A stretch of DNA of 64,000 nt, taken from positions 58,732,312 to 58,796,311 of the forward strand of contig NC_087066.1 in NCBI RefSeq assembly GCF_963678635.1, read 5' to 3'. Positions 36,301 through 51,300 of this stretch are shown one piece after another. The position numbers and the translations under genes were made by a program. Source of the DNA: Symsagittifera roscoffensis (Eukaryota > Xenacoelomorpha > Acoela > Convolutidae). Numbering within the stretch: the first letter of the stretch is position 1; every line of letters starts with the position of its first letter. The notes below the pieces were generated by a model. The model saw nothing but the letters and a program-made list of their open reading frames with translations, did no database searches and was not told where the DNA came from.

Positions 36301-39300
36301 CAACAACACTGGCGCTGCACTAACTGGAGACCATATAAGTGCCCCAAAACTTTAATCACTTCTGGGAGCGATATAATCTCAAATAGCAACGAGCATAGTC
36401 ACGAGCTCAACGCAGAACTAGTCACGAGCTCAAGCTCGGGAACTAGTTCAGCAAATGACGGAGACAGTTAGGAATCAACTAAATCCAGTAAACAGCCAGA
36501 TCATCGCAGCTAGTTTGCAATTGGTGCAGGACGACGAAGCCACCCAATTGTCTTTGCTCTCCCGGCCGACGATAATGCGAACTTTGAGCAGAAGTAAACA
36601 AACGACATCACTGCTCACTATTGCCACAGATGACCGTCATTTCGAAATACAGGATTGTTTTCAGCTTTTTTTGTCTTTTTGATAGCGGAAAACAAGATAA
36701 GCAACGCATATTGATTTTTGGCTAAATTGAGAACCTCAATGAACTTAAGTTGTACACCACAACCTAGCTTGTAGACGGTACTTTCAAAACTTTCCCTAGT
36801 CAGTTTTACCAATTGTACATTGTACACATCTAATTTGGCGGGTTTTATCCACATTGCGTCTACGCTCTGCTCAGCAATAAGCGCTTATCAACCTTTAACA
36901 AGTTCCTAACCGCACTTAAATCGCTATCGGTGACTTAATCCCGGAAAGAATTTTAATCGACTTTGAAATTTCGGCATTGAGTGCTTTTGCGTCTCATTAC
37001 GAAACTGACATTAAGGGATTCTATGTTCACCTCTGTCAGAGCTTTATGCGGAAAATATACGAATTTGGCTTTAAAAAGACTTCCGAATCAAACAGCTAGC
37101 TAGTCTTAGCGCTGAATATGGTTCCTGTTCTTAGTTTTGTGTCGGAGTCGAAAGTGTAAATCGGGTTCGACCTAGTAATTGAGGAAATATGCAGTGTGGC
37201 AACCAAACTGGATAGATCACAAAACGATCTCGAAAAATTATTCGAGCTCACGGCTTTGATTGGCCGAAATACACTCTTCCCTATTTCTTCTTGGAACAAT
37301 TATCAAAATGCTTTAAGATGTCTGGCCCGAACCATAAATTCAGATGAAGGGTGGTATCTAGGTGTAACCGCTTTGTTTCAAGGCAGCCATCCTTCAATAT
37401 ATACGTTTCTTGAAAAAATTCAACTGGGTTCCTACAATAAAAAATTCAACTTTTTGAAGGCATTCAGCGGTACTATCAACTTATCCCGGAAAAATACCGT
37501 GACCTGAATGAAAAAGTTTAACAGATAAATAGTTCATACACAGGCTCTAAAATTTTGTCTTACATCCGTTCACTTGCCTATTTAACCTATACAATTTAGT
37601 TTTAGTTTCTGCATAGTTTCGAAATTCATGTTTGTTTGATCAACTTTTTATAGATGTCTCCTTGCACCCTCGCGGAGAACGCCAAAACCGAATACTACGA
37701 CTCGCTTTCGAAAATGCTGTCTCTAGCAATTTGATCCCAGAGCAATTGCCCTTATTTACGGGACGGTAGGTTGGGTGTAAGGGCCTGACGGCCCTTTGAG
37801 TATTGCGTCTAGCGAAAAAATAGTTGATCAAAATTGAGAATTGATATTTTTTATCGAATAGAATGGCAAGTGATTTGTAATAAAATGATTTCAAAAATTT
37901 AAATTTTGCAAAAACTTAATTTCAATTTTGTACAGACTTGAGTTATCTGAAAAATCAGGTCATTTTTGGCAAAGTTGGTTTTGATAAATTGGAAACCCTT
38001 TTCAAGTTCATTTGTTATCTAAGCTGTTTTGAAGTTTGAGTTTCAACTTGAGAGCCAAGTGATTAGCAAGGTCATTTATGTTCGAAATTTGTGCACCAAA
38101 ACTTTTGCCGTTTTTTTGATTTTAGCCGACGCTTTGTTTTTGATTTGAGGCACTTAGCATAGTGGTAAGGCGTTCACTTTGAAATCGTCAGATCGTGTAT
38201 TCGATTCCATGCCATGGCAATCATAGTGTGTAAAGATCAGCTCTCACTTGTCCTCTAGCTTCAGGTCTGCCACAACCTGACCAAATTTGGCTGCAATAGT
38301 GGTACCAAGTGAAAGTTCTAGACGCAAAAAAAAACGGCCTTGTATCGCAAGAGCTTCGCTCAACAAAATAACAGTCTGGAATGCGGGGAGATAATGCAAA
38401 TGGACTATCTTCGACAGGACTATTGCGACCTACTGATAGATCCTCTGCGTTTCGCAGGAACTACATTATTATATTATTATTATTATTTGATCGATTAACC
38501 GCTTTATTTTCAATTCTCAGCTTCTTTGTTATTGTATTATGGTATCTTATGTCGTGGGCAATTTTAGAACGAGGTATCTTTTGGAATGGTATCTTATTGA
38601 CTCGGATCTTAAGGTAAGAGATCTTTTGTGGTGTAACCAAATTTTCATTGTTCTTACCACTGAAAGTCTGAACGAATTCCAGTTTCGAAAACAATACCGA
38701 AGTTTCTGCATTTTTTGATATTTCGTAAGTTGATAAGGTTTGATTGATTATTAGACTTCAATACAGCCAATAGTAGCAGAGGCAGTTTTAGATTTTTCTT
38801 GAAAGTGGGGCGGTTTTTCAAAAAAAATTAATTATTGTCAATGATTTATTTACGTCAACCAATTTGATAATCCAAAGTCTCCCTAAATACTACAACGCCC
38901 TTTTTCGCAAAACATCTTCGCTGCAGGCAATTTTTTGAGAAAAGCCATACACACTGTTTCTGAGCACGTTTTAGAATTTGATCTATTTGGAGTTCTTTGA
39001 CGCGCACTCATAAATTCGATGTATATTGCCCATTTAGAAAAATCTTAGGGCTGGTTGATCGAAATTGGGTGTCGTAAAGTAGTACCAAAAGAGTACCCTT
39101 TGGGTGACCAGGGGGCCGAATGCCGTTCAACCTAACTGGGGGTCGAAGTCCGCTACTAGTACAAAGTTCTATGTTGTGAGCAGTACGGTTGTTTAAAATA
39201 GTAACAATTTACCCAAACTTGAGGCCTTTCTGTGTGTCTTTTACACCGGCTATGAGCGAAAACTCCCCCGCCGAAAGGGTGGTAGGTACATTAATCACCA

Positions 39301-42300
39301 ACAAATCCGAGTCAAAATCTGCCGAAACTAGGCTGAACAAATTCGAATCTCTGTGAAATCTTTGAAACCCCGATGAGTCTTGGATGTTGTAAGTTATACA
39401 GAGCCGAATCGCTTTGGCGGCGTCAGTTATAGAGCCACCTCCCAGTGTTACAACACACTTGCATTTACTTTCTTTGATGAGATTCGCTGCACGAATACAT
39501 GACCTGTCAGTCGTATGTTGCTCAATTTCCATGAAAAGACCACCAAATTTGTCCGTTTGTTCCAATTTCTCCACTAAGCTAGAAACGATGTCAGAGTTTT
39601 TGTCCAGGCTTTTGGATGCCAAGATGAACACTTTTCTGTCTCCGATTTCCTCTAAAATAGATTCGATGTAGTTTTTGTCGTAAACTACTTTTTGACAAGT
39701 TGTCATTCGTTTGGCCATTTTCCCAGGTGACATTTTGAAGTGAAGATAAATAAAGGAGCTGAATTGAAATTTCACATACAATCGGGGTGGAACTCTTTGT
39801 TTTGTTAAAACATCTTTTTTTTCGTAAAAGAGTTTTTCAAATAGCTTCGAAAAAACGTGTACTTGTCTTGTACTAACTTTTAGCCGGTCGAAGATTGTGA
39901 GCTTAACAACACAAATTTACATAATGAGATTGAACCAATTATTTTCTTCAGATTTATCTTACAGAGCGGTCAATCTAAGTTTCTCGAACTCTCAGCGTTC
40001 AAAGTTTTGATGGTCAGTTCCTGCAAAATTTTCTGATTTGTCCTAAACTTGATCCAAATTTTACGATCAGTGATGCATATAATTAAAAACGCTATGGAGA
40101 CTATTGAACGCTTAAAACTTTCAGTTTGTTGTTAATTTAGTAATGAGAGGATACTGAATTGGTTAATACGACATATGAACCACATTTTTAATTGATGCAA
40201 TGTTGGAAAAATCCCAAAAAATTAGATATGGAATTCTGTCTGAAGTTTCCAGTCTGAGAACTTATAAATCTAAAAAACAAAAATTCTTGTCATGGAAAAC
40301 GTCTTTAGAATCCGAATTTTGGCTGAAAAAGCTTCAATACCATACCACACTTGATCATCTAAGAATTTTTATTGAGGTCTTCAAAAAGGTAAGAGGGCAA
40401 TTCGTAATAGGCGACAATTTGTAACAGGTTACTAAAGGGTCAAGGAAACGGACCCTTTGTGATAGTTCCCTTCCACTTTGTGAAGTTACCGGAACAATGA
40501 TACCAAAAATAATAATAATGCTGATGTAAAAATGAAAAATAATGACCTCAGTGAAATCAGAGATACCGAAAATTGAAAGCGATGAATAAAAATTATTGGT
40601 TATTTTGATACCATCACAAGCTCGTGATGAAAGAGTTATGAGAGAAAAATTCTACACAGCAAAGCTGAACTTGTTCTGTAAATGCAAATAAAATTAACTG
40701 TCTATCGCTTATGACAAGTTACTGAAATTTCTTGAACTAAAAATCTTGAATTTTTCAAGTTTTGAGGATGCCGTTGGAAGAGCCAATAATCATTTCTTTA
40801 CATTGATAAAAACAGTTAGTTTAACGACAATGATAAATTGGCTAACTATTAGAGCAAGAAAGTCGATTGAAACTTAAATAATTCAATAGAGAGCCAAACA
40901 ACTTAGTAAACTCTTAGAATACTGAAGATACGCAAAGCAGAACCAATAACTGACTTATAAATTGTATTTAAAAAAAACTAAGTTATAAAAAAAATGGCAA
41001 GGTTTTCTGTTATACAAGCAGAAACTTATTAGTAACTATCAAATCATTTCAAAACATCAAAAGCGACTACAAACAAGTATAACAGGTGGTACTCATAGTT
41101 CGAACAGTAGGTTTTTTAACAAAACATCTAAGATAAAATAAATCAGTTAAAAAATCATCATAAGAATGTCTAAAATTTTTCATTACAAATCTTTTTTCCT
41201 CAATAATTGTAATCAGAAAAAAAATCACTTTTAATAAAAACAAACAAAATATTTCTTTCATCTTGAGCAAATTAAAACGTAGGAAACAAAAAAACTTCAA
41301 AAAAATGTACCAGTATGCTACGAATGAGATATTCAACTTTTTCTATAAAAATAAGTGTCATCAAATCAATTTCATTACAAAAAAATTTATGGATAAATGA
41401 AATGTGCAATCTAATTTTTATTACATAGATTTTCAGAATTTTTTTTTCGTTCCCTGACTCAAATCACCAAACATTTGAGCAAAAATTGAATTCTCAAAAA
41501 ATGAGGGGTCTGTTTAGATTTAATGACAACTGAACCGAAAAAAACTAACATGAGGAAAAAGTTGGAGTGTTTCCAAAACCCTTATCCATTTTGCTGATCC
41601 ATCATATTAATACGCTGTATGCGAGAGCAATGAATGTTAAAATGGTATTTTTGTTATGCTTAGCTTGTCAAGGCATTTTTATTATCTTTTACTAATTCAT
41701 TTTTCAACGATCGCTACAACTTCTGAATTCTCAATTCAAAACTCAAATTTAATTTCAGCGTCTTGGAAGCTGCTTCAAGAGAAGTTTGCAGTGTAGAGAG
41801 GACGAAGGCGATCAGTTAAGTAGACCTGATTAAAAAACTGTGCTTAGGATCCAAGAAGGATCTCGGTGACTACTTCTTTTGCAGCCACAGCCAAGAGTTA
41901 ATGACACACCCTTCAAGGCTCTGGCAATCAATGGGCTGCCTGACAGCTATTAGCATCATGTGGTGCTGGAGAGCTTTTATCCAGCCAAGAAGTTTTCAGA
42001 GCTGAGAACAAGATTGAGGAACTACGATGAGTTGAGGTTGATGTGAAGACTGGGCCTGGTCATATATCCATGCAAGCTGTAAGGATGAAGAAAAGAACGC
42101 CAAATAGTGGCTGCTTTGTGTGCGGTTAAAGGGGCATACGACATACGACGGAAGACTGAAAATCCAGAAATGACAGTGGGTTGTCAAGTGGTCGAGGCAA
42201 TATGTCGAACGAAGCAAAAAGGGTCGCGTGCAAATAAGCAAGATTGCTTCAAATGTGGGCAACCTGGATATTCCGCAATGGACTGCAAGGAGGACCTGAC

Positions 42301-45300
42301 GCTCCACGACGTATTGTTTTTGACAAGCTAAAGTGTGAACCTAATTAGTGTGAATTTTGCGGTGACAAGAGGTTGAAGCTTTAGTTTTGCCGCAGAAGCT
42401 TTCACATCCACTGAAACCAGATGGGGGAAAACTGCTTGTGAACAACAGGAAAAAAGTTTTTGGACTGAAAATTGAGAAGCACATTTAGAAATCCAACTGT
42501 GTACTGGATAGGCGCTCAGTCATGTGTTTGTTGTTGGTCTCTGAAATCCAAAGACATATCTTTAAATCTGTAAAAGGTTTATCAGAACGATTAAAAAATG
42601 ATTGAACAAATTGAGTATAAATAGAACGTTCTTGTTACCGAATCCGCCTAAAATTCACAAGATACCTAGTTTAACCTCTCAATGAAACTCGCTCACTCAA
42701 GTGACGAAGACAGAGAGAGCAAACAGTGATGCAATGCTGTGGCATCGACGACTGGGGCAACTCAACCAGTAGGATCAATCATCACTCAATTTAGACGAGC
42801 TAGAGGTCTGCGAAATGTGTACAGCTTCAAAAAGGCTTAAAGTAGCAGTGCCAAAGAAGATTTATGGCAAATCATAGGCAGTGAGGCAACTGGTCTTCAG
42901 TGACTTCCAGGGACCATTTGAAAAATCAAGCATGCATGGGGTACGCTATGTCTTGAGCTTCATCAAGAATTTCAGCCGGCTGGCTGTGGCCAAGTACCTG
43001 GTGAAGAAGAAGGATGCTCTAGTAAAGTTTCAGGCAGGAGTTTGTGGCTGAGCATGGAGCGCCGAAATGGTTGCGAACTGCAATGGAGTTGGGTTTTAGT
43101 CAAATTCACGCAAGAGATTTTGTAGAGAATCCCAGGTGATACAAGAGTTACTTCTCAACACAATAGTGTAGCAGAGCGCTACAAAAGATTGATCACCGAG
43201 ATGACTCGATGTCTGATGGCTGAAGCAAAAATAACAGATATTCTGGATGCAAGCATGGTCGACCGTTGTCAGGGTTTGCAACTTGTGTACTGCAATCAGC
43301 ATTGAAAAGCCTCTGTCTTTGACAGTGCTGCACCATGGTATACCATCAAAGTGAGGTATTTGCATGTGTTTGGCTGCTTCGCGTACTATTTGGATTGAGG
43401 CAACAGACGAAGCTATAGTCAAAAAGAAAGATAAAAAAGCAAATTCAGCGGTTACGACAAGGAGAGCAAAGCCTGCTTGCTGATGGATCAAGAAACAAGA
43501 CGAGTGGTGCGAGCAAAAACCGTGATATTCAATGATTACATCAACACAGATGACTTCATGATTGACAGCGAGCCATTGCAAAATCTGGAGCAGTTGAGCG
43601 AGGAGTGGGTTGTTATTCGGCAATCAAGCACAACAAAGACCACCAAAAATCCCAAGCACACCAACTTAAGTATCAGGTCCAGGAGAAAGCAGTATGTTTA
43701 CATTCTACTGAGAATCCACTGCTTTTTTCGATAGGAACTCACCCTTTCGATACCGGTTGTTCTATACTATGCTTCAACGGTTGGAATCCAGGAGCCAGTG
43801 GGCTGTTTAAAAGCAGTATCTGAACCCGAAAAAAAGTGCTGGCAGTCATGGCTATGGAAATAAATTTTCTAGAAGCAATGGGAACATACACACATGTTGA
43901 TAGACCACGATCTCGGAAGGTAATTCCTAGACGACGGTTTCTTGCTGCTAAGTGTTACGCTATAGGACAAAAAGAGCGGTTCAAAGGCCAATATTTAATT
44001 AAAAAAGGGGAAGGACTTGACTTCAATTAGCAATTGATCCGGCAAAGTTGAAAAGAAGAGGATACTACTGGCTTCCACAAGGTAAACTTACACATTATCA
44101 GATTAAAGCTAAATGAGCTTCCTCAACTCTCCTCCAACAAATACAGTGTACAGGGATTCAACCAAGAGGGTTCAGCAGCGGTGGTAACGAAGTAGCTCGC
44201 TGAACGTAACCTCTGTGGGCTGCGGCAGGCAAGCAGTTACTGATACTAGACGCTGAGTTCTTTCCTTCTTGATGAATGATTTACGATAGTTGACAGAATC
44301 TCATTGTCTTGGCTCTTCGGAATGATATCAAAATTCGGTCCGGAATCTTAAATCATTGATATCTTGCCAATACAACGTTGTAAAAAATTGAAAAAAAGAG
44401 CCTTCATCTTTGTTTCAGAAAATTTAAAGCATTCAACAGGTGGCTATCGTTTTAAAAAATTACATTTTTCAACTACTCCCGAGCGTTTTAAAAAGGCATT
44501 GGCGTCTTAAATGTCAATTATCTTATCTCATTGAAACACTTCAGGTCGTTTTTTGATTACTTGAATGTTCTGTCGCGAATCTGATTGCACTTTTCTCTTT
44601 GATGTTTTGTCCTGTTCTCGCTGCTGTTTAGTCGGAACACCAGGCAAATATTCGCTACAGCATCGGAATGTTTTTTTCCTGATCATATAAAATTGAGGAG
44701 AAGTCAGTGTTGTTTTCAGGTGTAATTTTGTTTTTTTTTTATCGTTTTCCAAGCAAAATCAGGTACCAAACTAACCATCGAAATGACTCGAGAAATCTAT
44801 TATATACATAGCTTTTTCAGTCGTAGTTCAGTCGTAACTTTGAGAGAATAAAGGCAAGCGAGGAGGCTTAAAAGGCTTTTTTCTAGCCTAATTCATCCGC
44901 AAAAATTTAGTTTTACTTGAGTAAAATATTTTTTTTTGTGATTTTCAGCAGCGAAATTTGAGTAACAAAAAATTTCAAGAAAAATCTGCTGAAAACAAGG
45001 AAAAATTTTTATACTAATTTTCTTGTTTTGGTAATTTTTTTCTACAGCGAAAAGCAGCAAAACTTTCGAGCCTTTTCTGATTGCAGTTAATAGAGTCTAA
45101 TTTAATCTCATCGTCTTGGAAGCTGCTTCAAGAGAAGTTTGCAGTGTAGAGAGGCCGACGGCGATCAGTTAAGTAGGCCAGCTTAAAAAACTGTGCCTAA
45201 AATCCAAGAAAGATCTTGGTCACTTCTTCTTTTGCAGCCACAGCCAAGACTTAATGACACACCCTTCAAGGCTCTGGCAATCAATGGGCTGCCTGACAGC

Positions 45301-48300
45301 TATTAGCATCATGAGGTGCTGGAGAGCTTTTATCCAGCCAAGACGTTTCCAGAGCTGAGAACAAGATTGAGGAACTACGATGAGTTGACGTTGATGTGAA
45401 GACTAGGCCTGGTCATATAGCCATGTAAGCTGTAAGGATGTAGAAAAGAATGCCAAATAGTGGCTGCTTTGTGTGCGGTGAAAGGGGACATACGACGAAA
45501 GACTGAAAATCGAGAAATGACAGTGGGTTGCATTGCAAAGCAAAAGGAAATCCAGTGTGCTTGCTGAACATAACTTCTATGGTCTGCTGCAGGCAGGAAG
45601 AGACTGGTACCATACGCTGAAATTTTTTCTAATTGATGATTCATTTACTAGCTGCAGCAACAACTTCTGTTTGGTCAAGATGAGAGGAACAGATGATGCA
45701 ATGATATACGTGCTGCTAGTGGTAGATGATATCATCAATGTTTGCAGGTTTAGAAACGAAGTTGGCAGGCTGAAAACCCGTTTTTCCTGACGATTTAGGG
45801 TAGATGACAGAGGTTTATTGTCTCTTCGGAATGCAAGTCAAGCAGTCTTTTCGGACAGTTAGTGTGAATCAATCACGCTACATCAGTGACTGCTTGGAGT
45901 GATTTGGCATTGCTGACTACAAACTAAATGGGCACACCTGCGGACATCAGCGCATAACTATCAAAGGAGGACTGCCTTGAAGCTGGGTCTGCATAAGCAG
46001 AGTCTATGAAAGCTGGGGACTACAGAGGCATTGCGGACTCATAATGATACATATCTTAGTAGCCAAGGCAGGATATATTGGCTACTTTGGCGCAGTTCTC
46101 TCTTTTCCTGTAGAACCAGGACAGAGTGCACTGGGTTGCGGCAAATAGGTTTTTCGTAACCTGCAAAGATCTGGAGCTGTTTTACACAAAATGAACTGAT
46201 AGTGTAAAACTCTCTCGATCCGCAGTCTTTGAGTGGACTGCAGACGTGGATGGTAGAAGATCATTTACTAGTTACAACTTTCCTTTGCTGAAAACAAGAG
46301 CAGCAATCAGTTGGAACACATTAATCAACCAACTGCAGCCATATTCACCAGTGAAGCTGAATATGAAGCAATGTTATCATCTATTTAGAAGGCTCTGTAT
46401 CGGCAACCCTTTCCTGATGAAATGGACGAGTTGAATGACGGGCCAACTGTCATCAAGTAAAACAACCAGATCTGCATCACATGTGCAAGAATCTTGTCAT
46501 GCAGACGCGAACGAAGCACATCGATTTGAAAAACCACTTTCTTCAAGAACGTGCGGGAAATAAGAAAGTTGATGGGTCATACCGAGATCAATGAAACTGA
46601 CTTGTTGATAAAAGCCCTAAGCACGGCTATGTTGGAACAGCATTGTCGAAATAAGATAGGCTTTAGCCTGAAATTGGATAAAAACAATACAGCTTGAATG
46701 GGGGTGTTGAGTTCAGAACATTTTAAAGGCAGACAGATTAAATTGAAGAGACTCTTTCGGGGGATCAAAGCTGGTTAAACTATACGAAACTGATTAGATT
46801 CAGACAAGGTCAACTAATCAATTCAAATAACTAGTCAGTAGTTATTTAACTCGTACTCTGTGATGCTTATTTAGCCAAACCTTTTTAAATCAGGTTTCTC
46901 AATTCATTCTTCATTAATCACTACTTTTTTTCAATCCTCAGTTTAAATCTCAGATTCAATCTCTTAGTCTCCACCTCCTAATCTTAGTTGCTCTAACTCT
47001 AATTATTAACTTTCTTAAAAGTGGAATAGTTTCTCCCAAAAAATGCCAATTATGTTTTGCTACAGCTTTTTGAATACACAAAATTTCAGTGATGTTTTTC
47101 AAAATATCCTGAAGCTCTGATGACATGCCAACACATTGTCGAGAAAAATTGAAAAAGAGTATTCATCTTAGTTGTAGAGACCTTGACGCATTTAGGTTTA
47201 AAATTGCATAGTCTAAAAAACAGCCGAGTTTTTTGAATTTTTAAGTTTAGCATCGATCGTCATTAAAGTTTTCGGAAAAAATGTCCCAGTGTCAAGAAAA
47301 ACAAGATTTAAATTTTGATCAAACTTCGAGAGAATAAAGGCGAGCGAGCAAGCTTAAAATAGCTTATTCATGCTTAATTTAAGCCGCGAAAACTTCATTT
47401 TATTCGAGTAAAATTATTTTTAGTTTTTTAGGCGAAAATTTCGTAATCAAGTACTTCGAAATTTCAAAAAAATTCTTCAGAAAAATGTGAAAAAACGTTG
47501 ACATTTTTTTGATGTTTTTAACGATTTTCTTGTAGGTTTTATCATTTTTCAAAGATTGGCGTCGAGTTCACCTGTTTTTACCAGAATTGTCGAAAATGCC
47601 TAAATTGCAGTTTTTTGTAAAGATCCCTTTATCACACCACGCAGAAAATAAAATGCTAAATTGGAAAATATTTTTTCTGTGTTTTATGCATTATTGTCGT
47701 AACATTCTGTGCTGTTTCCTTAGTAACCAAATATCCTTGTTTCGTTTTCCGTATTCCAGACAAAATTAGACAAAATCTATTGAGAAGACCATCTCCATAG
47801 TTAAGTATACAAGAACTTGAATGATCTAGTCCTGTTATAGCTATCGTTCTTTTTTGAGCCTTTTTTCAAACTGTTGCCCTTTCCTTAAAACAGTACCGGT
47901 AAATCATCCAAAATCATTGCTTCAAAAATTGCTCAGTTTTTTTGGATTTTCTTGTTTTTTTTCTGTTTTTTTTTTCGAATGGCATATCTTTTTATGATCA
48001 CGCAAGAAATAGGCTCTTAATCAAGTATTTGTGCTGGCAGATTTTTTACACTTTTGGTGCTAGGCATCAGAAAAACTTACATTGAGATCGGTCTTGAAAC
48101 AAAAAAGTCATGTAAATGGTTGATCAGGAAATGACGCCATCATAAAAATTACATACAGGAGTTAAACGATAACCTTGCTTGCCAATTATCAAACAAAAAA
48201 ATTGTGCATTTCAACAATCTTGATCTTAGAAACGCCTACAATCAGTTGAAGTTTTTCAATAAGATAAACAAAGATTGTTAAATTTTTGTAGTCGAAGGCA

Positions 48301-51300
48301 AAGCCACTAACGCATAGTTTTTTTTTGCCTAATCAATTCCAGCAGTTCGCGGTTTTGATTTAAAAGAAAGACACTCCGTTTACAAATTGATACTACGATG
48401 ATTTTTCAATTTTTCAACACACGTCAGTAATAGGGGAAAACTAAAAAACTGTAAAAAACAAAAACATTGCGGTTTAACGGGAAAAAAAGCAAAATTATGC
48501 TTGAAAAAAAAGCGGTTGTAAATAGAAAAAATTCTTTTATATATATTGTAGTTGAAACAATGTCTCTGATCCATCAAAAACTTCTTAAGACATTTACCGT
48601 TGAGCTAAATGTATTTTCTTTCTTATCCTGGTAATCAACCATTATTCAATCAAACTAATCAATGTGATCACTAAAGACGACAAGACCCTGAAAAAAATTG
48701 AGAACCTAGTGAGTTTAGGATAGCCGCTGGAAAAAATTGGGGCCTATATCAAGCTGTTTCAACGCTACCTTCGCATGAGGGACCAATTTTTATTCAACGA
48801 CGACAAACAGGTGGTACCTGCAGCCCTTTGTTTTCCAGGTCAGGACATTTTGAAATGAAGACTCCAGCAGATAACATCTGGTGGCCACATCAACACAGAT
48901 GTTATTTACCACGGAAGAAATTTATCGGAGTAAATCAAAATGAGTAACTAGCTTAAAGATGTCTTTGAGGCGTCAAACACCCCAAATTTACTGTAAATTA
49001 CGAAAGCAAACAAAGAATTTGACCTAGGTTTTGTGGGCCAAATGGATAAGTATTGGATCGTAAACAATAACAATCTCAAATACATACAACGGCTCTCAAA
49101 AATTCTTTCCGTGAAAGTTATGAATCTTACGTTGATCCTATCAGTTGTATTTTTTCTGTTCGAAAACTGTAACTATTAGAGTTTTCCGAATTCAACCAGA
49201 GTAAACCATAGGTCAGCTTTTTTCAAACAATTTTTAAAACGTCTAGGAGAAGAAAAACAGAAAAATAGTACTATGAAACGTGGTAGTCATAAATACAACT
49301 GATTGGTCGAACGACTAATCTGCATAATAACAGCCAAAATACTCGCAAGGGTTCCTAAAAGAATCAACACAAACACAAAATGCAGAATTCGATAAATTAA
49401 TTTGGTACAAAACCGTAGATATACGAAAAACATGGTTTCTTACTCAATTGGTTAGATAACAGGAAGTCAATTAATTCATTCACATGGAGGAAAACAGGAC
49501 TTGGAGGAAAACAGCTAAAATAAAAACATGTACGTCAACAAAAGTCCAACGAATGACCAAAGCTATGATTGCGACCCGACGGATAAAGCATGAAGCAAAA
49601 AACCGTGAGCTCTTCTATTGAACTCATTCTCTCAGGGAGGTAATTGGTTTAAAAAACCCATTAAATGAAATGAAGGACATTTTCACTTCAGACTGAAATC
49701 AAACTTTATTTTAAAAATCCATGAATTTAACAGTAACCCTCGATAACGGACTCATTCTCAAGAGATCAGATTGAATTTTGAGACCCAAAAACACTTTGGC
49801 CTCAACAAATTTTAATAGCAAAATTAAACCACTAGTTACCATGCTCAAGTTAGCAAGCAAAATAAAGAGCAAACTCCTCACAAAGCGACAAGACTTTGGG
49901 CTGCAGGACCTGGCTCTAGCACACAGTAAGCAGAAAGGCTTCAAATCACCGAAGCGAACAAGAGAAGATACTGAACCCTAGAAAAATTTTATCTTAGTTA
50001 TTCATTGGATACGTCCTCATCCTTAGATCTTTGTCATTTGGACAATGTTTTATATGACTATTTGGAAGAAGAATCCAGCGGCAATTCTTAATATCCGTTT
50101 TTATGTCTGAAAGTTATTTGGTCTCCAGTATACAGTCAAACACGGATCAGCAGGCGTGCTCTGACATCCAGAAGACCCCAAAAAGGGAACTGCAGCCAAT
50201 TAAACAGCGGAGATCTCTCCTAAAAACTCCAGCAACCTCCGACACATAATTCACATCTGCAACCCGAGCAGACCCCAAGGAAACGTAGGCCCACAGAAAC
50301 TCTTTGATGACAAGCATCTTGTTGACAGATTATCATCGACCGAAATTTTTATAATCAACCTGAATGAAGAACCAGAAAGATCTTTGGTCGAATTTATTCA
50401 ATATGAATGTAACCAGACAAATATTAGCTAGCCTTATGCACCAGCAATTTCCCTTAGAGCAAAAGCTGATTGCTTTCAAAATGACTTGAATAGAAACTAG
50501 AAACTCATGTAAATTAAATATTTTCAGCTTTTCAAATTGTTATGATTCCAGATTACAACTTGTGTTTAACCCGTTGGGATATCAATCAATTTTAGTTAGA
50601 ATTAGTCAATACCTCATCAATTTATCATTTTTGCTAACATCCTTTTTTACATCCTGTGGATATCTGTGAGAACCTTCAGGAGCCTGTAAAAAATTTTTAT
50701 AAACAGCCTCAGCTCTAAGTAGATATGAACATATCTCTCAGATACCCTTAGTGTTTCAGTAGGTTCTGATTCTTTTGTCTCAATTTCTGTTGCCCGCGGG
50801 TGAAAAAAGAATGGATTTTGAGTGTTATATCGTCTACCATTCAGTGAAACAGGTTGAAATTTTTTCCTGACTTAGGAATTGTTGTGAATTGTGTTTTTGA
50901 TTACATTAAATCTATTTTTAACATTCTATTCTTAATGATATACCTGCCAAGGTGTGTCTATTCGAAATCCATTAATTTTTGAGACAATTATTTGGTTAAA
51001 AAAATATACGGTTTCAATTCAAACTTTCTGACTTATTCTTGTAAATCTAGTTAGTCAAATTATTCCAGGTGTATAATTATTCTTTATGATGTGCTAGTCA
51101 ATTGATTCAAACCTATGGGGCATCCTTGCTTTATTCTTCTGTTTTCTTTTAAATCTAATTAGCCAATTTATATCAATGGTATCGTTCTTATATGTTCCCT
51201 AAATCACGTCAAAACTTTGACCAAATTATGCGCTCTAGATCTTAAATGTTTTTCATCAACTCCTAATGAACGAATTTTTAGCCATATAAGTTAATAGTTA